This document shows positions 1 through 7,961 of a stretch of DNA of 60,395 nucleotides, one piece after another. Positions within the stretch are counted from its first letter, which is position 1; every line of letters starts with the position of its first letter. Source of the stretch: Campylobacteraceae bacterium (GTDB taxonomy: Bacteria; Campylobacterota; Campylobacteria; Campylobacterales; Sulfurovaceae); NCBI GenBank assembly GCA_027024155.1, contig JALVTE010000001.1, positions 1 to 60,395 of the forward strand, read 5' to 3'. The notes beneath the pieces were generated by a model. That model was not told where the DNA came from. It saw only the letters and a program-made list of their open reading frames with translations, and did no database searches. Made by a program: the position numbers and the translations under genes.

Positions 1-190
1 ACCTCTTTTATCTTCCTCTTTCTACTTTAGCACCCCTTAGTTTAACATGTTTTTTACATTGTCAAACTTTTTATTTCTTTGGGGTTTTGTATTATACGAT
101 GACGGCGATGCCATAGTTTTACATCATACCATTTTACCAATATAAAATCCTTAACTTAATGGCAATGGAGGTGCCCTTAACAAAAATAAT

Positions 191-237
191 CCTGAATTAT
201 GCATTAAAGATTGTAAATCTCTAATGCATACTTTGGG
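191..237. repeat. Imperfect inverted repeat (TAATGCATAATT family)
   Basis: Two arms of about 22 bases, the left starting CCTGAATTATGCATTA and the right ending TAATGCATACTTTGGG, fold back around a 3-base loop with about four mismatches. It lies downstream of the Nudix gene on the minus strand, so it could end that transcript. Related arms recur near 9.4, 15.6 and 45.5 kb, which suggests a dispersed family. The rest of bases 1-281 shows no gene that I can support. Confidence 0.55.
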
Positions 238-281
238 ATAATACTACTATACACACACTAGATGGTAGCTTATATTTTTCG

Positions 282-1121
282 TTAATTTAAGCCATTTACA
301 ATTGCTATATAATCTTCATTTTCAGGAGTAATATAGCCATGCCTTACTAGAAAATCTATGATTACCAAGTTGCAATTAGGTTTGAAACTGTTAGTAGTTT
401 TAACAATATTCGCAACCTCTTTTATTGGCATTAGGTAAAACTCTTCTACCTCTCCATCTGTACACTTGGGTTTAAAATTTTCGTTTAATTCTAAGTCGTA
501 GCAGTAGATTATATCCTCTTTCCCGCCCAAGTTGTACTCGTATTTATACGAAACTAAGCCAACACTTTTAGCTCTGTTAGCTAACTCTTTATCTATTCCA
601 GCCTCTTCGTAGCACTCTTTTGCTAAATTATCTTTGGGTGATATATCAAACGGTAAACCACCTGCTACTAAGTGATCCAATTTTCCCGCTTCGTACTCTT
701 TTGTATAAGAGCGACGCCCAATCCACATTTTTAAGCCGTCAGGAGTGTTAACAAATCCATTTAAATGTTGCCCAAAAGATAGCGTACCTAAAAGTGTCGA
801 GATGCTTCTATCTATAAATGCTAGAAAATGATTGTTACTTTTATTTATGACTGGATACTTTTCGTTTTTATAATTTTGAGTAATACCTTTACTAAACATC
901 TCTTTTGCAAACCCATCTAGTGCTTTTTCTCTATCTTCTCTGTTTTGTAGTCTACTGTTCAACTCCAGAATACCGTTTTTCATCTCAAATACTGAACTGT
1001 CTAAAAGTAATTTTAAAAAATCATCTCTAACTTGTCCAACTCTTGTACCATCAAAATATAGGGGTATTTTATTACTCTCTATGTAATTGTTGTTCTCTTT
1101 AATTCTATCTAAGTATGACAT
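282..1121 (-). CDS. Nudix hydrolase, DUF4743/thiamine-pyrophosphokinase-related type
   Basis: Probably hydrolyses a nucleoside-diphosphate-linked compound in the cytoplasm; the substrate cannot be read from sequence. About 120 N-terminal residues precede the Nudix domain, as in the two-domain family of yeast YJR142W and plant NUDT20/24. The Nudix box reads GGLPFDISPKDNLAKECYEE followed by AGI; the core KExxEExG is kept, but the upstream conserved Glu is Ile. The start is set at the Met of MSYLDR because GGAGG lies 8 bases upstream; an in-frame ATG 15 bases earlier lies inside the recombinase gene. The gene starts one base after the stop of the recombinase, so the two are probably co-transcribed. 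Confidence 0.8.
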   Translation of the reverse strand: MSYLDRIKENNNYIESNKIPLYFDGTRVGQVRDDFLKLLLDSSVFEMKNGILELNSRLQNREDREKALDGFAKEMFSKGITQNYKNEKYPVINKSNNHFLAFIDRSISTLLGTLSFGQHLNGFVNTPDGLKMWIGRRSYTKEYEAGKLDHLVAGGLPFDISPKDNLAKECYEEAGIDKELANRAKSVGLVSYKYEYNLGGKEDIIYCYDLELNENFKPKCTDGEVEEFYLMPIKEVANIVKTTNSFKPNCNLVIIDFLVRHGYITPENEDYIAIVNGLN

Positions 1122-1122
1122 T

Positions 1123-1944
1123 TTAAGTGCCTCCAAGTGGATGGTATTTGTCGATTGTCTCTTTTAAGTGAGGTTTTTGTATGTGGGTGTATATTTGGGT
1201 TGTTAGCAAAGAGCTGTGTCCTAAGAGTTCTTGTACTACTCTTAAGTCGGCACCACCTATTATTAGGCTACTTGCGTATGAATGGCGTAGCACATGTGGC
1301 GATACTCCTAAATACTTTTTGGTAATTTTAAATATGCTAATTCTACTAAGAGGCTTTCTTTTGTAATTTACAAATAGGTTTACTTCGTTATCTGCACGCT
1401 CTCTTAAGTATAACTCTAAAGCGAATTGAGCCACCTTTGCAATGGGGACTACTCTCTCTTTTTCACCTTTTCCAAAACGAACCTTTAACCAGTTTCCCTC
1501 TAAATCTTGACGCTTAGCTTGCACAGCTTCACTAACTCTTACACCCGTTGCATATAGAAATAGAAGTAGGGCTCTATCTCTTAAATCTAGCCAACTTTTT
1601 GGTTCAATTTGTTCTACAGCTTTTAAAATATCTTCGTGCTCTAAAAAAGCTGGTAAATTGGCAGGTATTTTTGAACTTGGTAAGTTTATATCTATATTTG
1701 CAAATTCTAACTCTTTACAAAAGTTAAAAAAAGCATTAATAGAGGCTAATTTTCTATTTAATGTTCGAGCATTTTTAAATTGAGCTAAAAAGTTGATAAC
1801 ATCACTGCTATCAACTTTTAAAAGTTCTTTTTTCAAAGAAGAATCAAATTGTTCTATATCTGTAATATAGGCAGTTATAGAGTTTTTACTAAGTCCTCTA
1901 TTTATGCTTAAATATTCTCTGAAAGCTTCTGTTAAATCACTCAT
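1123..1944 (-). CDS. Tyrosine recombinase/integrase, XerC/XerD type
   Basis: A site-specific recombinase of 273 residues with an N-terminal SAM-like core-binding domain (about 1-85) and a C-terminal catalytic domain. The catalytic residues are visible: Arg in ATGVRVSEAV, Lys in GKGEKERVVPI, HxxR in SPHVLRHSYASS, His in LLGHSSLLTT and Tyr in TQIYTH. The length fits XerC/XerD; the XerH proteins of Campylobacter and Helicobacter are longer (about 350 residues). It may be the chromosome dimer resolvase or a separate integrase; no dif-like site was recognised here. It overlaps the upstream propeller lipoprotein gene by 8 bases, so it sits in an operon rather than next to an attachment site, which favours a housekeeping role. 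Confidence 0.85.
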   Translation of the reverse strand: MSDLTEAFREYLSINRGLSKNSITAYITDIEQFDSSLKKELLKVDSSDVINFLAQFKNARTLNRKLASINAFFNFCKELEFANIDINLPSSKIPANLPAFLEHEDILKAVEQIEPKSWLDLRDRALLLFLYATGVRVSEAVQAKRQDLEGNWLKVRFGKGEKERVVPIAKVAQFALELYLRERADNEVNLFVNYKRKPLSRISIFKITKKYLGVSPHVLRHSYASSLIIGGADLRVVQELLGHSSLLTTQIYTHIQKPHLKETIDKYHPLGGT

Positions 1945-2962
1945 AGTTTAGAGCAGATAGGTTTACTTTTCTATCATCTATATATAACCAATTCCCTGAA
2001 ACAAAGCTAAACTGTTTTGCTTCTCCCACACTATAAACTCTGTTTTTTTGCATATTATCATCCATAACCACAAGTGAGCCACTCTTTGCAAAAGCGTATA
2101 TTTTACCATCAAGTGCAGCAATAGTTGCATAGTCGGCATAAGCAAATTTTTTACTCTGTATAAGTTGTAAATTTGGGTCAAGCTTAGCAACAGTACCATC
2201 TCTTGTAAGTAGATAAATAATACCATTATGTATAGTTAAATCAGCAACTTTTGCATTATAAGTCTGTTTACCTGTACGAGATATTGTAATAATATTTGTA
2301 GGAGTTGCTGCTACTATTTTGTCATTTAGAGTCTTTAAGAAAATAATATTTCCATAATTTTTAAGAGTTCCAACTGGCAATACAGATGGTGCTTGGTAGC
2401 TATGCAAACTTATAAATACTAATTTCCCATCAAGTGTTGGTATAGCTAAAAAGTTTTGTGTTACAATAGGATTTGCAAGACGATTATCTACAACCGAGCC
2501 ACCTTTAAACTCTTTTTGATAAATAATTTTGTTTTTGAATGGGTCGTAAATTCCAAAACGGTTACCTTGAAGAAGATAAGCGATACCACCATAATATGTA
2601 ACTCCACTTACTAAAGGAGCCTCTAGTTTGGTATGTGCTATCTCCTCTCCACTATCTTTTAAGACTATAATATCTCCAACTCTATCAGCTGCTAAAATTC
2701 TTCCACCATCTGAGTTTACATAATAGTAGCCTCTTGGTAAATTAATAGGTCCATCACCTTTTGCTGTAATGTAGCTACCATCTGTAAATGTTACACCATC
2801 TCTGATGATATTAAATACTTTTTTACCTGTTTTTACGGTATATCTATTAGTGCTAAGTCCTGCACTTGATTTAAAAATATCTGGTACAAATTTTGTGGTA
2901 TCTAACGAACAGCCAGTGAAGAAAATTATAGCAGTGCTTGCTAAAATGGCTTTGAGTTTCAT
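1937..2962 (-). CDS. BamB-like beta-propeller lipoprotein
   Basis: A 341-residue exported protein with a lipoprotein signal; the lipobox FTGC places the modified Cys at about residue 18. The body is a chain of short beta-rich repeats (such as GKLVFISL, GTVAKLDP and GKIYAFAKSGSLVVMDD) typical of a PQQ-like propeller such as BamB, which assists the BAM complex in inserting outer-membrane proteins. The next gene upstream encodes a YfgM-like protein; in E. coli yfgM and bamB are also adjacent, and this supports the reading. Sequence alone cannot separate BamB from other propeller lipoproteins. It overlaps the recombinase gene by 8 bases. Confidence 0.6.
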   Translation of the reverse strand: MKLKAILASTAIIFFTGCSLDTTKFVPDIFKSSAGLSTNRYTVKTGKKVFNIIRDGVTFTDGSYITAKGDGPINLPRGYYYVNSDGGRILAADRVGDIIVLKDSGEEIAHTKLEAPLVSGVTYYGGIAYLLQGNRFGIYDPFKNKIIYQKEFKGGSVVDNRLANPIVTQNFLAIPTLDGKLVFISLHSYQAPSVLPVGTLKNYGNIIFLKTLNDKIVAATPTNIITISRTGKQTYNAKVADLTIHNGIIYLLTRDGTVAKLDPNLQLIQSKKFAYADYATIAALDGKIYAFAKSGSLVVMDDNMQKNRVYSVGEAKQFSFVSGNWLYIDDRKVNLSALNYE

Positions 2963-3032
2963 AATGTTCCTTACTATTAGTAAATGCCCCTATTTTACTA
3001 TATTAGGCACATATATACTAATTTTATGACAA

Positions 3033-3602
3033 TTATTTAATTGTTAAATGTTCTAGTAGTCTAGCTACAGCAGCAACAGCAGAATTTTTAGGAATAGTAA
3101 TTAAAATATCTTTAGCTTCACTCTTTTTACCAGCTTTTATAAGTTCGTAAGCTTTTTCTATTTTACTTAAATTTTTATAGTACTCCGAATCTGTTGCCTT
3201 ATTTCTAGCTACACCTGCATGATAATTAATAACATCTTTTAAGAATTCATCATTTGATTTAATCGCTTCTAAAGCTTTAGCGTCACCACTATTTGCAGCT
3301 TTAGAGTAAATATAAAGTGTATATAATTTAGGATTATTCTCTTTTAATTTTTCAAGTGCCACTTTATCTGTAGGGTTTTTATCTAGTGTTAAAAGTGCAC
3401 TATTTGCTTTTTCTAATTTAGAGTATTGCATATAGTTATAAACTTTGTATCCTATAAATGCACCAATTAATAAAATAGCTGATGCTATAATTATCTTTTT
3501 ATTCTTTTTGAAAAACTTCTCTAAATGAAATGCTTGCTCTAGTAACTTCTCATCGCCACTTAGCTCTTGTTTAACTGCATTTATATCATCTTTTAAACTC
3601 AT
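3033..3602 (-). CDS. YfgM-like membrane-anchored TPR protein
   Basis: A 189-residue protein with a charged cytoplasmic N-terminus (about 1-35), one membrane segment (about 36-54, IIIASAILLIGAFIGYKVY) and a periplasmic helical part rich in Ala, Lys and Leu that resembles TPR repeats. This layout matches YfgM, an ancillary subunit of the SecYEG translocon that hands proteins to periplasmic chaperones. The next gene is a BamB-like lipoprotein, the same neighbour as in E. coli. The family is weakly conserved, so the call rests on architecture and neighbourhood. The 70-bp gap to the next gene holds an AT-rich stretch with no repeat. Confidence 0.55.
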   Translation of the reverse strand: MSLKDDINAVKQELSGDEKLLEQAFHLEKFFKKNKKIIIASAILLIGAFIGYKVYNYMQYSKLEKANSALLTLDKNPTDKVALEKLKENNPKLYTLYIYSKAANSGDAKALEAIKSNDEFLKDVINYHAGVARNKATDSEYYKNLSKIEKAYELIKAGKKSEAKDILITIPKNSAVAAVARLLEHLTIK

Positions 3603-3702
3603 TTAATTTACCTTATTATTGTAATTGTCATAATTATATTAGTTTTATTCTTAAAAACTGCTCTTATAAGTTATAGCCGGCTTTAAAAAAGCCAAAACAA
3701 AA

Positions 3703-3772
3703 CAATCAACCATCAACAATCAACCATTAACCATCAACCATTAACCATCAACTATCAACTATCAACTATCTA
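3703..3772. repeat. Heptanucleotide repeat array (CCATCAA/CCATTAA units)
   Basis: About ten copies of a 7-base unit, mostly AACCATC, AACAATC, AACTATC or AACCATT, run without a break between the RqcH-type gene and the YfgM-like gene. The same unit recurs near 27.2, 28.1, 41.0 and 57.7 kb, twice inside genes. Length and unit drift suggest growth by replication slippage. Confidence 0.85.
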
Positions 3773-3776
3773 CCAA

Positions 3777-5114
3777 TCAAACCCTAATCTCTACACCCTC
3801 TTTAAGTACATGCACTGTTTTGTACTTATCGTACTCTACATTAGAGCCCTCTTGAATTTTTACAAATTTTCGTTTTGTGTAATCTACTTCATAATTTCCA
3901 GGCATATTTGTAGAAAAATCAACACAGAGTTTTGCAGCAGAATTAATTAAGCTTTCTGGCAAATTTTGTTTATCTGTTCTAATAAAAACATGCGAACCAG
4001 GGATATTGCGAGTGTGCATCCAAATGTCGTTAGATTTTGCTATTCCTAAAAGCTCCTGATTCTCCTTAGAGCTTCGCCCAACCATAACTTTATACCCCTC
4101 TATCCAGAATACTTCTCCAACTTTGTTTTTATCTTTTTTAGCTTTAGAGCGAGCCTGTTTAGGCACTAAAAGCTCTAACTCATAGGGGTCGTTAGAGTTT
4201 AAAATTGCATTTTTAATATTACTGTAAAAGTTTAGTTTATCATTTAAGTTATTGTACTCTATGTTTACATTTTTAGCTTTGCTTTTCGCCCTTTTTGCTA
4301 AGTTAAAAAAATGCTCACTAATGCGGTTTTTTACTATATTTTTAGGTAGTTTAATAGTTATCTCTCTGCCTTCAAAATCGTATGTTTTTAACTCTTTATC
4401 GTATGGTTTTATTTGGTGTAGATTTGCTAAGACAATATTGCCAATATTGCTTAACTCGTCAGCCTCTTTTTCTAGCTCATCTTCATTTGGCAGGGCATCC
4501 AAAGCTTTTTGTAGAGTTTTTATCTTTTTATTTATCTGGTTAAGTTTTTGCTCTTTTAATCTCTTTACAAGTGCGGAGTTTATCTTTTGAAAATTTTGCT
4601 CTAATAGTGCCTCGACATCTTCTACCTCGCCACTATATTTAGATTTAAATGGCAAAAGTTCCTCTAGCTCAACACCAGGTTTTACTACACGGTAACTTTT
4701 GCTAGAATCAATATGATGCAGAGCATCTATTACAATATTATCTTCATCTGTTAATATTAAATTTGTATATTTACCCGTTAGCTCAAATCTAGCAAACACT
4801 ACCCTATCTTTATATTGGCTTTTTGGTTTTACTTTAAATATAATTACCTTATCGTCATTTGGCACAGATATATCTAAAATTTTAGAGTGAGAAAGTAGAG
4901 AGTGCAGCTGTGCATCAAACGGAGCATTAAAACTATTAACCAGCGATTTATTAGCCTTATATATGGTAGAGTTGCCACGAGTTAAATCAAAAAAGATAGA
5001 CCACTCTTGCCCAAAATTTAACTCTATTACATTATTAGCAACTCTTTTAGCTTTTTTAATAAAGTTAAACTGCTTTAAGTAGTTGGCTATTGCTTTTATT
5101 TCGTATAGTTTCAA
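3777..5114 (-). CDS. rqcH: NFACT-family RqcH-like protein (ribosome quality control)
   Basis: A 445-residue protein with an N-terminal NFACT-N domain (about 1-175), a helical coiled-coil middle (about 180-330) and a C-terminal NFACT-R/DUF814 domain (about 335-445) containing NDIWMHTRNIPGSHVFIR. The family, known as fibronectin-binding protein A or Rqc2/RqcH, binds stalled 50S subunits and adds Ala tails to trapped chains. The Asp-Arg pair needed for tailing in characterised homologues appears as DR at 103-104. It is shorter than Firmicutes RqcH (about 570), which seems usual for this phylum. It stands alone on the minus strand, with a repeat array behind it and a 397-base gap in front. Confidence 0.85.
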   Translation of the reverse strand: MKLYEIKAIANYLKQFNFIKKAKRVANNVIELNFGQEWSIFFDLTRGNSTIYKANKSLVNSFNAPFDAQLHSLLSHSKILDISVPNDDKVIIFKVKPKSQYKDRVVFARFELTGKYTNLILTDEDNIVIDALHHIDSSKSYRVVKPGVELEELLPFKSKYSGEVEDVEALLEQNFQKINSALVKRLKEQKLNQINKKIKTLQKALDALPNEDELEKEADELSNIGNIVLANLHQIKPYDKELKTYDFEGREITIKLPKNIVKNRISEHFFNLAKRAKSKAKNVNIEYNNLNDKLNFYSNIKNAILNSNDPYELELLVPKQARSKAKKDKNKVGEVFWIEGYKVMVGRSSKENQELLGIAKSNDIWMHTRNIPGSHVFIRTDKQNLPESLINSAAKLCVDFSTNMPGNYEVDYTKRKFVKIQEGSNVEYDKYKTVHVLKEGVEIRV

Positions 5115-5511
5115 TTTATGACCTTCTGTGATATTTAGCGTAATTATACCAAATATAAAGAATAAATTGTAACTATAGCCACCTTAGAGTAAACTACACT
5201 GTTATGTTTAGTTTGCTTTAGGATGGGTGTATCTATATGCTAAGTAAAACAAAAGATAGAATATAAGAGTTTAATTGTTTTTTTAATTTTTTAATCTTAT
5301 AAAGTGTCTGTTTCATATTTCCCTTTTTTAATGAGTATATTTATATTTTACTACAATATCTACCTGTTGTTAAAATTAATAACAGAGTGAAATTATTTTA
5401 TAATTATATCCATATAATGGTGCTATTCTAGCAAAAATAGTTTAAACTAAAGTTACTTATTACCATTTTATGAATATAAAGTAGTGTGCAAAACTACTTA
5501 TTTATACTCTT
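5115..5511. other. AT-rich intergenic region without a recognisable gene
   Basis: This 397-base gap separates two minus-strand genes. It should hold the promoter of the RqcH-like gene near 5115-5170. A small palindrome CTGTTGTTaaaattAATAACAG lies in the middle. Near 5478-5500 AAGTAGT and ACTACTT form a stem that could end the methyltransferase transcript, although no strong T-run follows. No open frame with a good ribosome binding site was found. Confidence 0.5.
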
Positions 5512-6261
5512 TTATATTTTAATAGCCTTTATGCGAAGTCGTACATAATCTATTATCCATCCATCTTTTTGGGTGTAGATATGCTCTTTCAAGTATGCTT
5601 TGCACTCATCTTTAAAAAGCTTGAATTGCTCTTTGCTTAAATGTGCTGTTACGCCATTAGCAAAAATCTCTAACCATTTGCCTATATCTTCCATAGGGGT
5701 AGGGCGTGGGATTAGCTCTATATACTCTACCTTAAAGCCGTTGTTTTCTAACTTTGTTTTATATTCAGCTGGGCTTGGGAAGTACCAAGGGTTTACAAAC
5801 TCTCCAAACTCTGGATGTTTTTGAAAGGCTAATTCCATCGCTTTAACTAAATGGTGAGCATTGCCTTCGCCTCCAAATTCGGCTACAAATCTGCCGCCAC
5901 ACTTTAGAGCTTTAGCAATATTCTCTATGGCTAAATCGCTCTGCTTAACCCAATGCAACATTGCATTTGAGAAGATGGCATCGAACTCTTCAGTAAAAGG
6001 CAAAGCGGTTACACTAGTAACCATTGCTTCTATGCCATTTTCTTTTGCAGCTTGAACCATCTCAACGCTTAAATCTACACCTAAGACATTTGCCCCTCTT
6101 CGCTCTATCTCTAAAGCTAAAGTGCCGTCGCCACAGCCTAAATCTAAAACGCTCTCGCCTACTTTTGGGTCTAATAAATCCACCACTGGTAAGGCTAACT
6201 CTGATACAAATGAGGTATGTTTTTTATACTCATCTGGGTTCCAATTATTTGTTTCTTGCAT
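5512..6261 (-). CDS. Class I SAM-dependent methyltransferase (Tam-like)
   Basis: A 249-residue soluble methyltransferase. SAM motif I is VLDLGCGDGT (about 39-48), the acidic end of strand 2 is GVDLS (about 61), and IFSNAMLHWV is a motif IV/post-I segment. The N-terminus (WNPDEYKKHTSFVSELA) and the C-terminal PRPTPM segment resemble trans-aconitate 2-methyltransferase and related small-molecule methyltransferases. The substrate is unknown. The gene is flanked by gaps on both sides and appears to be a single-gene transcript. Confidence 0.75.
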   Translation of the reverse strand: MQETNNWNPDEYKKHTSFVSELALPVVDLLDPKVGESVLDLGCGDGTLALEIERRGANVLGVDLSVEMVQAAKENGIEAMVTSVTALPFTEEFDAIFSNAMLHWVKQSDLAIENIAKALKCGGRFVAEFGGEGNAHHLVKAMELAFQKHPEFGEFVNPWYFPSPAEYKTKLENNGFKVEYIELIPRPTPMEDIGKWLEIFANGVTAHLSKEQFKLFKDECKAYLKEHIYTQKDGWIIDYVRLRIKAIKI

Positions 6262-6365
6262 AATTATTTCCTTGTAAAATTATAAAAAAAGGATAGTAAT
6301 ATCCACAGTAAATTAATAGCAGGTCATCCAATCAAGGAATCAAAAAATATATGAAATCGCCTAAA

Positions 6366-6446
6366 TTATAGGCTTAGGAGGAAGTTAGTCAGAAGAAGAG
6401 TAGAGAATCTTTGAGTTATTTTTGTAGTATTTGAAAATGTTTTCAT
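6366..6446 (-). CDS. Possible 26-residue hydrophobic peptide
   Basis: A short frame directly downstream of the acetyltransferase gene, 25 bases after its stop. It has a strong ribosome binding site (AAGGAG, with GCAAG before the ATG). The peptide begins MKTFSNTTKITQRF, carries a few basic residues and ends in a hydrophobic stretch (LLLTNFLLSL), so it could be a small membrane peptide or a leader peptide. It resembles nothing I know. Without conservation evidence it may be chance; the ribosome site is the only strong support. Confidence 0.3.
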   Translation of the reverse strand: MKTFSNTTKITQRFSTLLLTNFLLSL

Positions 6447-6471
6447 CTTGCTCTCCTTGTTTTTTATTGAA

Positions 6472-7038
6472 TTATACTCTTTTAATCTTAACACTCGTGT
6501 CGTAAACCATTTCATAATAGTGGTTATTGTTATATTCAAATTCACTCAAAACTTTTAAACCTAGCTTACTATGAGCTTTAAAAGAACGTGGATTTATTTT
6601 GTTTACAAAGGTAATTAATATAGGGTACCTTTTTGCCATATGTTCCCTTGCGAAGTCGAAAATATTAAAAAGTAAATTAGTTCCACGAAATCGTTTATCT
6701 ATTGCTATTGGTCCATACTGGTAGCTATTGTTTTTTGTAATTTCTATACCTTTAAAGCTTTTGCCTTCCAAATTTTGTGCCATAAATGCAAACATTGGCC
6801 ATTTGCTCCAAAACTCCCAAGATGCACTCATAACATATGCTACTACTTCGTCACCATCTTTGGCGATAAAGAGCCCACTCTCTTGCTCTATTAACTCTGT
6901 TAGCTCCTCTTTGCTAAATGGGGTTGTAACGAATCCATCTTTTTTATCTTCTGGGTTTATTGTATCTACTTGATACTTTGCGTGCAACTTTAGCGTTGCC
7001 TCTATATCACAAAGTTGGGCTATCTTGTACTCTAACAT
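6472..7038 (-). CDS. GNAT-family N-acetyltransferase
   Basis: A 188-residue protein with the GNAT fold order: beta strands ESGLFIAKDGDEVVAYV (about 75-91), then an acyl-CoA-binding segment following YGPIAIDKRFRGTNLLFNIF (about 108-128) in which RFRGTN replaces the usual Q/RxxGxG/A, and a final FVNKINPRSFKAHSKLGLKV segment typical of the family. The acceptor substrate is unknown; the Asn-pro-Ser-x-x-x-His-x-x-x-Gly-x pattern is common in small-molecule and ribosomal acetyltransferases. A possible small peptide gene follows closely. Confidence 0.8.
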   Translation of the reverse strand: MLEYKIAQLCDIEATLKLHAKYQVDTINPEDKKDGFVTTPFSKEELTELIEQESGLFIAKDGDEVVAYVMSASWEFWSKWPMFAFMAQNLEGKSFKGIEITKNNSYQYGPIAIDKRFRGTNLLFNIFDFAREHMAKRYPILITFVNKINPRSFKAHSKLGLKVLSEFEYNNNHYYEMVYDTSVKIKRV

Positions 7039-7050
7039 CTATACTCCTTT

Positions 7051-7320
7051 TGGACTTGTTGTGGTATAAGGATACATCAGAAACTTTACACATTTGTTCA
7101 TAGTCAAGGCAATACGACGCAGGACTAGCCATAGCTAATTCAAGGAGTATTAACGCAGAATATGGTCAAATGTGTAAAGCCCGAAGGGTAGTCTTTAAAG
7201 AAGCAATCTTGCACAAAATTTTTCATCACCATAGCTTTGGCTATGCCTCAAAAAAAGTTTTGCACAATCTTACATCTTTAAAGTCTATTTATGATATACC
7301 CTTATACCGCAACAAGTCCA
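7051..7320. mobile_element. MITE-like composite palindromic element, 270 bp
   Basis: Terminal inverted repeats of about 29 bases (left 7051-7079 starting TGGACTTGTTGTGGTATAAG, right 7292-7320 ending CCGCAACAAGTCCA) match at all but about three positions. Inside are nested palindromes: CTTTACACATTTG at 7083 pairs with CAAATGTGTAAAG at 7164, and a CTAGCCATAGCTAA hairpin lies near 7124. TTT flanks both ends and could be a short target duplication. No transposase is encoded. The right end supplies the last residues of the split-barrel gene. A related element lies at 34992-35180. Confidence 0.6.
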
Positions 7321-7873
7321 TTTGTTTTACTGTCTCTAAATCCTCTTGTGTGCCTCTTTGCTCTAAGTGTTTAATTATCATATTAAAACGCTCATCACTT
7401 AACTTTTGTCCAAACTTTAGTTTTAACTTCGCATCAGTTGGTGTTAGTTTAAAAATATTGGTTGCATTAATTGCCTTTTTATAAGCTGGGTCGTTTAAAT
7501 CTTTGTAGCCACCTTCGCTTTGCAGTTTTTCCATTAATGCATTTAGAACATCAATCTTTTCTTGCAAATTTTCTAAAATCTCTATTTTACCATCTACTAT
7601 TAATGATTTAAAAAATTGTGTTGCAGGGCAGGCTAAACCATCAATGCTGCTCATGTATGAAGCAATGATACTATAAGCTTTAACGGCACTAAAACTAGCA
7701 TTAGAGTTAGCTTTTATTGCTTCTACCTTTCGCCCCTTTTTAGAGCCATGAAAGTATATACACCCATTTAGTGTAACAAAATTAATAGGAAGAGAGTATG
7801 GAATATTATCTATACTAAGTGCAAGTGTTCCATACTCTAACTTTTCTAAAAAATCTAAATTATCTCGTTTCAT
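7289..7873 (-). CDS. Pyridoxamine 5'-phosphate oxidase-like FMN split-barrel protein
   Basis: A 194-residue protein of the flavin-binding split-barrel superfamily (NimA/PNPOx-like): KLEYGTLALSIDNIPYSLPINFVTLNGCIYFHGSKKGRKVE matches the N-terminal strand-turn pattern, with the HGSKKGRKVE segment at the usual flavin-phosphate-binding place; TPTDAKLKLKFGQKLSDE lies near the C-terminus. It may be a flavin reductase or a vitamin B6-related enzyme. It is divergent from a PdxR/MocR regulator 88 bases away, a layout in which the regulator usually controls its neighbour. The last dozen residues are encoded inside the terminal repeat of the adjacent palindromic element, so the natural C-terminus has probably been replaced. 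Confidence 0.75.
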   Translation of the reverse strand: MKRDNLDFLEKLEYGTLALSIDNIPYSLPINFVTLNGCIYFHGSKKGRKVEAIKANSNASFSAVKAYSIIASYMSSIDGLACPATQFFKSLIVDGKIEILENLQEKIDVLNALMEKLQSEGGYKDLNDPAYKKAINATNIFKLTPTDAKLKLKFGQKLSDERFNMIIKHLEQRGTQEDLETVKQMDLLRYKGIS

Positions 7874-7914
7874 CTTGCTCCCTTTAAATAATTTACGCTA
7901 TTATAGTGGCAATC

Positions 7915-7934
7915 TGTATATAAGTAAATATACA
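7915..7934. promoter_or_regulatory. Palindromic operator candidate in a divergent promoter
   Basis: TGTATAT and ATATACA form a perfect 7-base inverted repeat with a 6-base spacer, midway between the split-barrel gene and the MocR-type regulator gene. The place and symmetry fit an operator for that regulator, although MocR proteins often bind direct repeats. Confidence 0.4.
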
Positions 7935-7961
7935 ATTTTTATAAAATTTAGGAGTACAGTT

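Noticed and set aside
1123-1944. The tyrosine recombinase as an integrase of a mobile island
   Set aside because: It overlaps a housekeeping-like gene in an operon, and no attachment site, tRNA target or phage genes are near it.
3703-3772. The heptad array as a CRISPR array
   Set aside because: The units are 7 bases with no spacers, and no cas gene is in the window.
7875-7961. An upstream in-frame start for the MocR-type regulator
   Set aside because: The extension covers the divergent promoter and has no ribosome site, while the TTG at 7962 has GGAG at the right distance.
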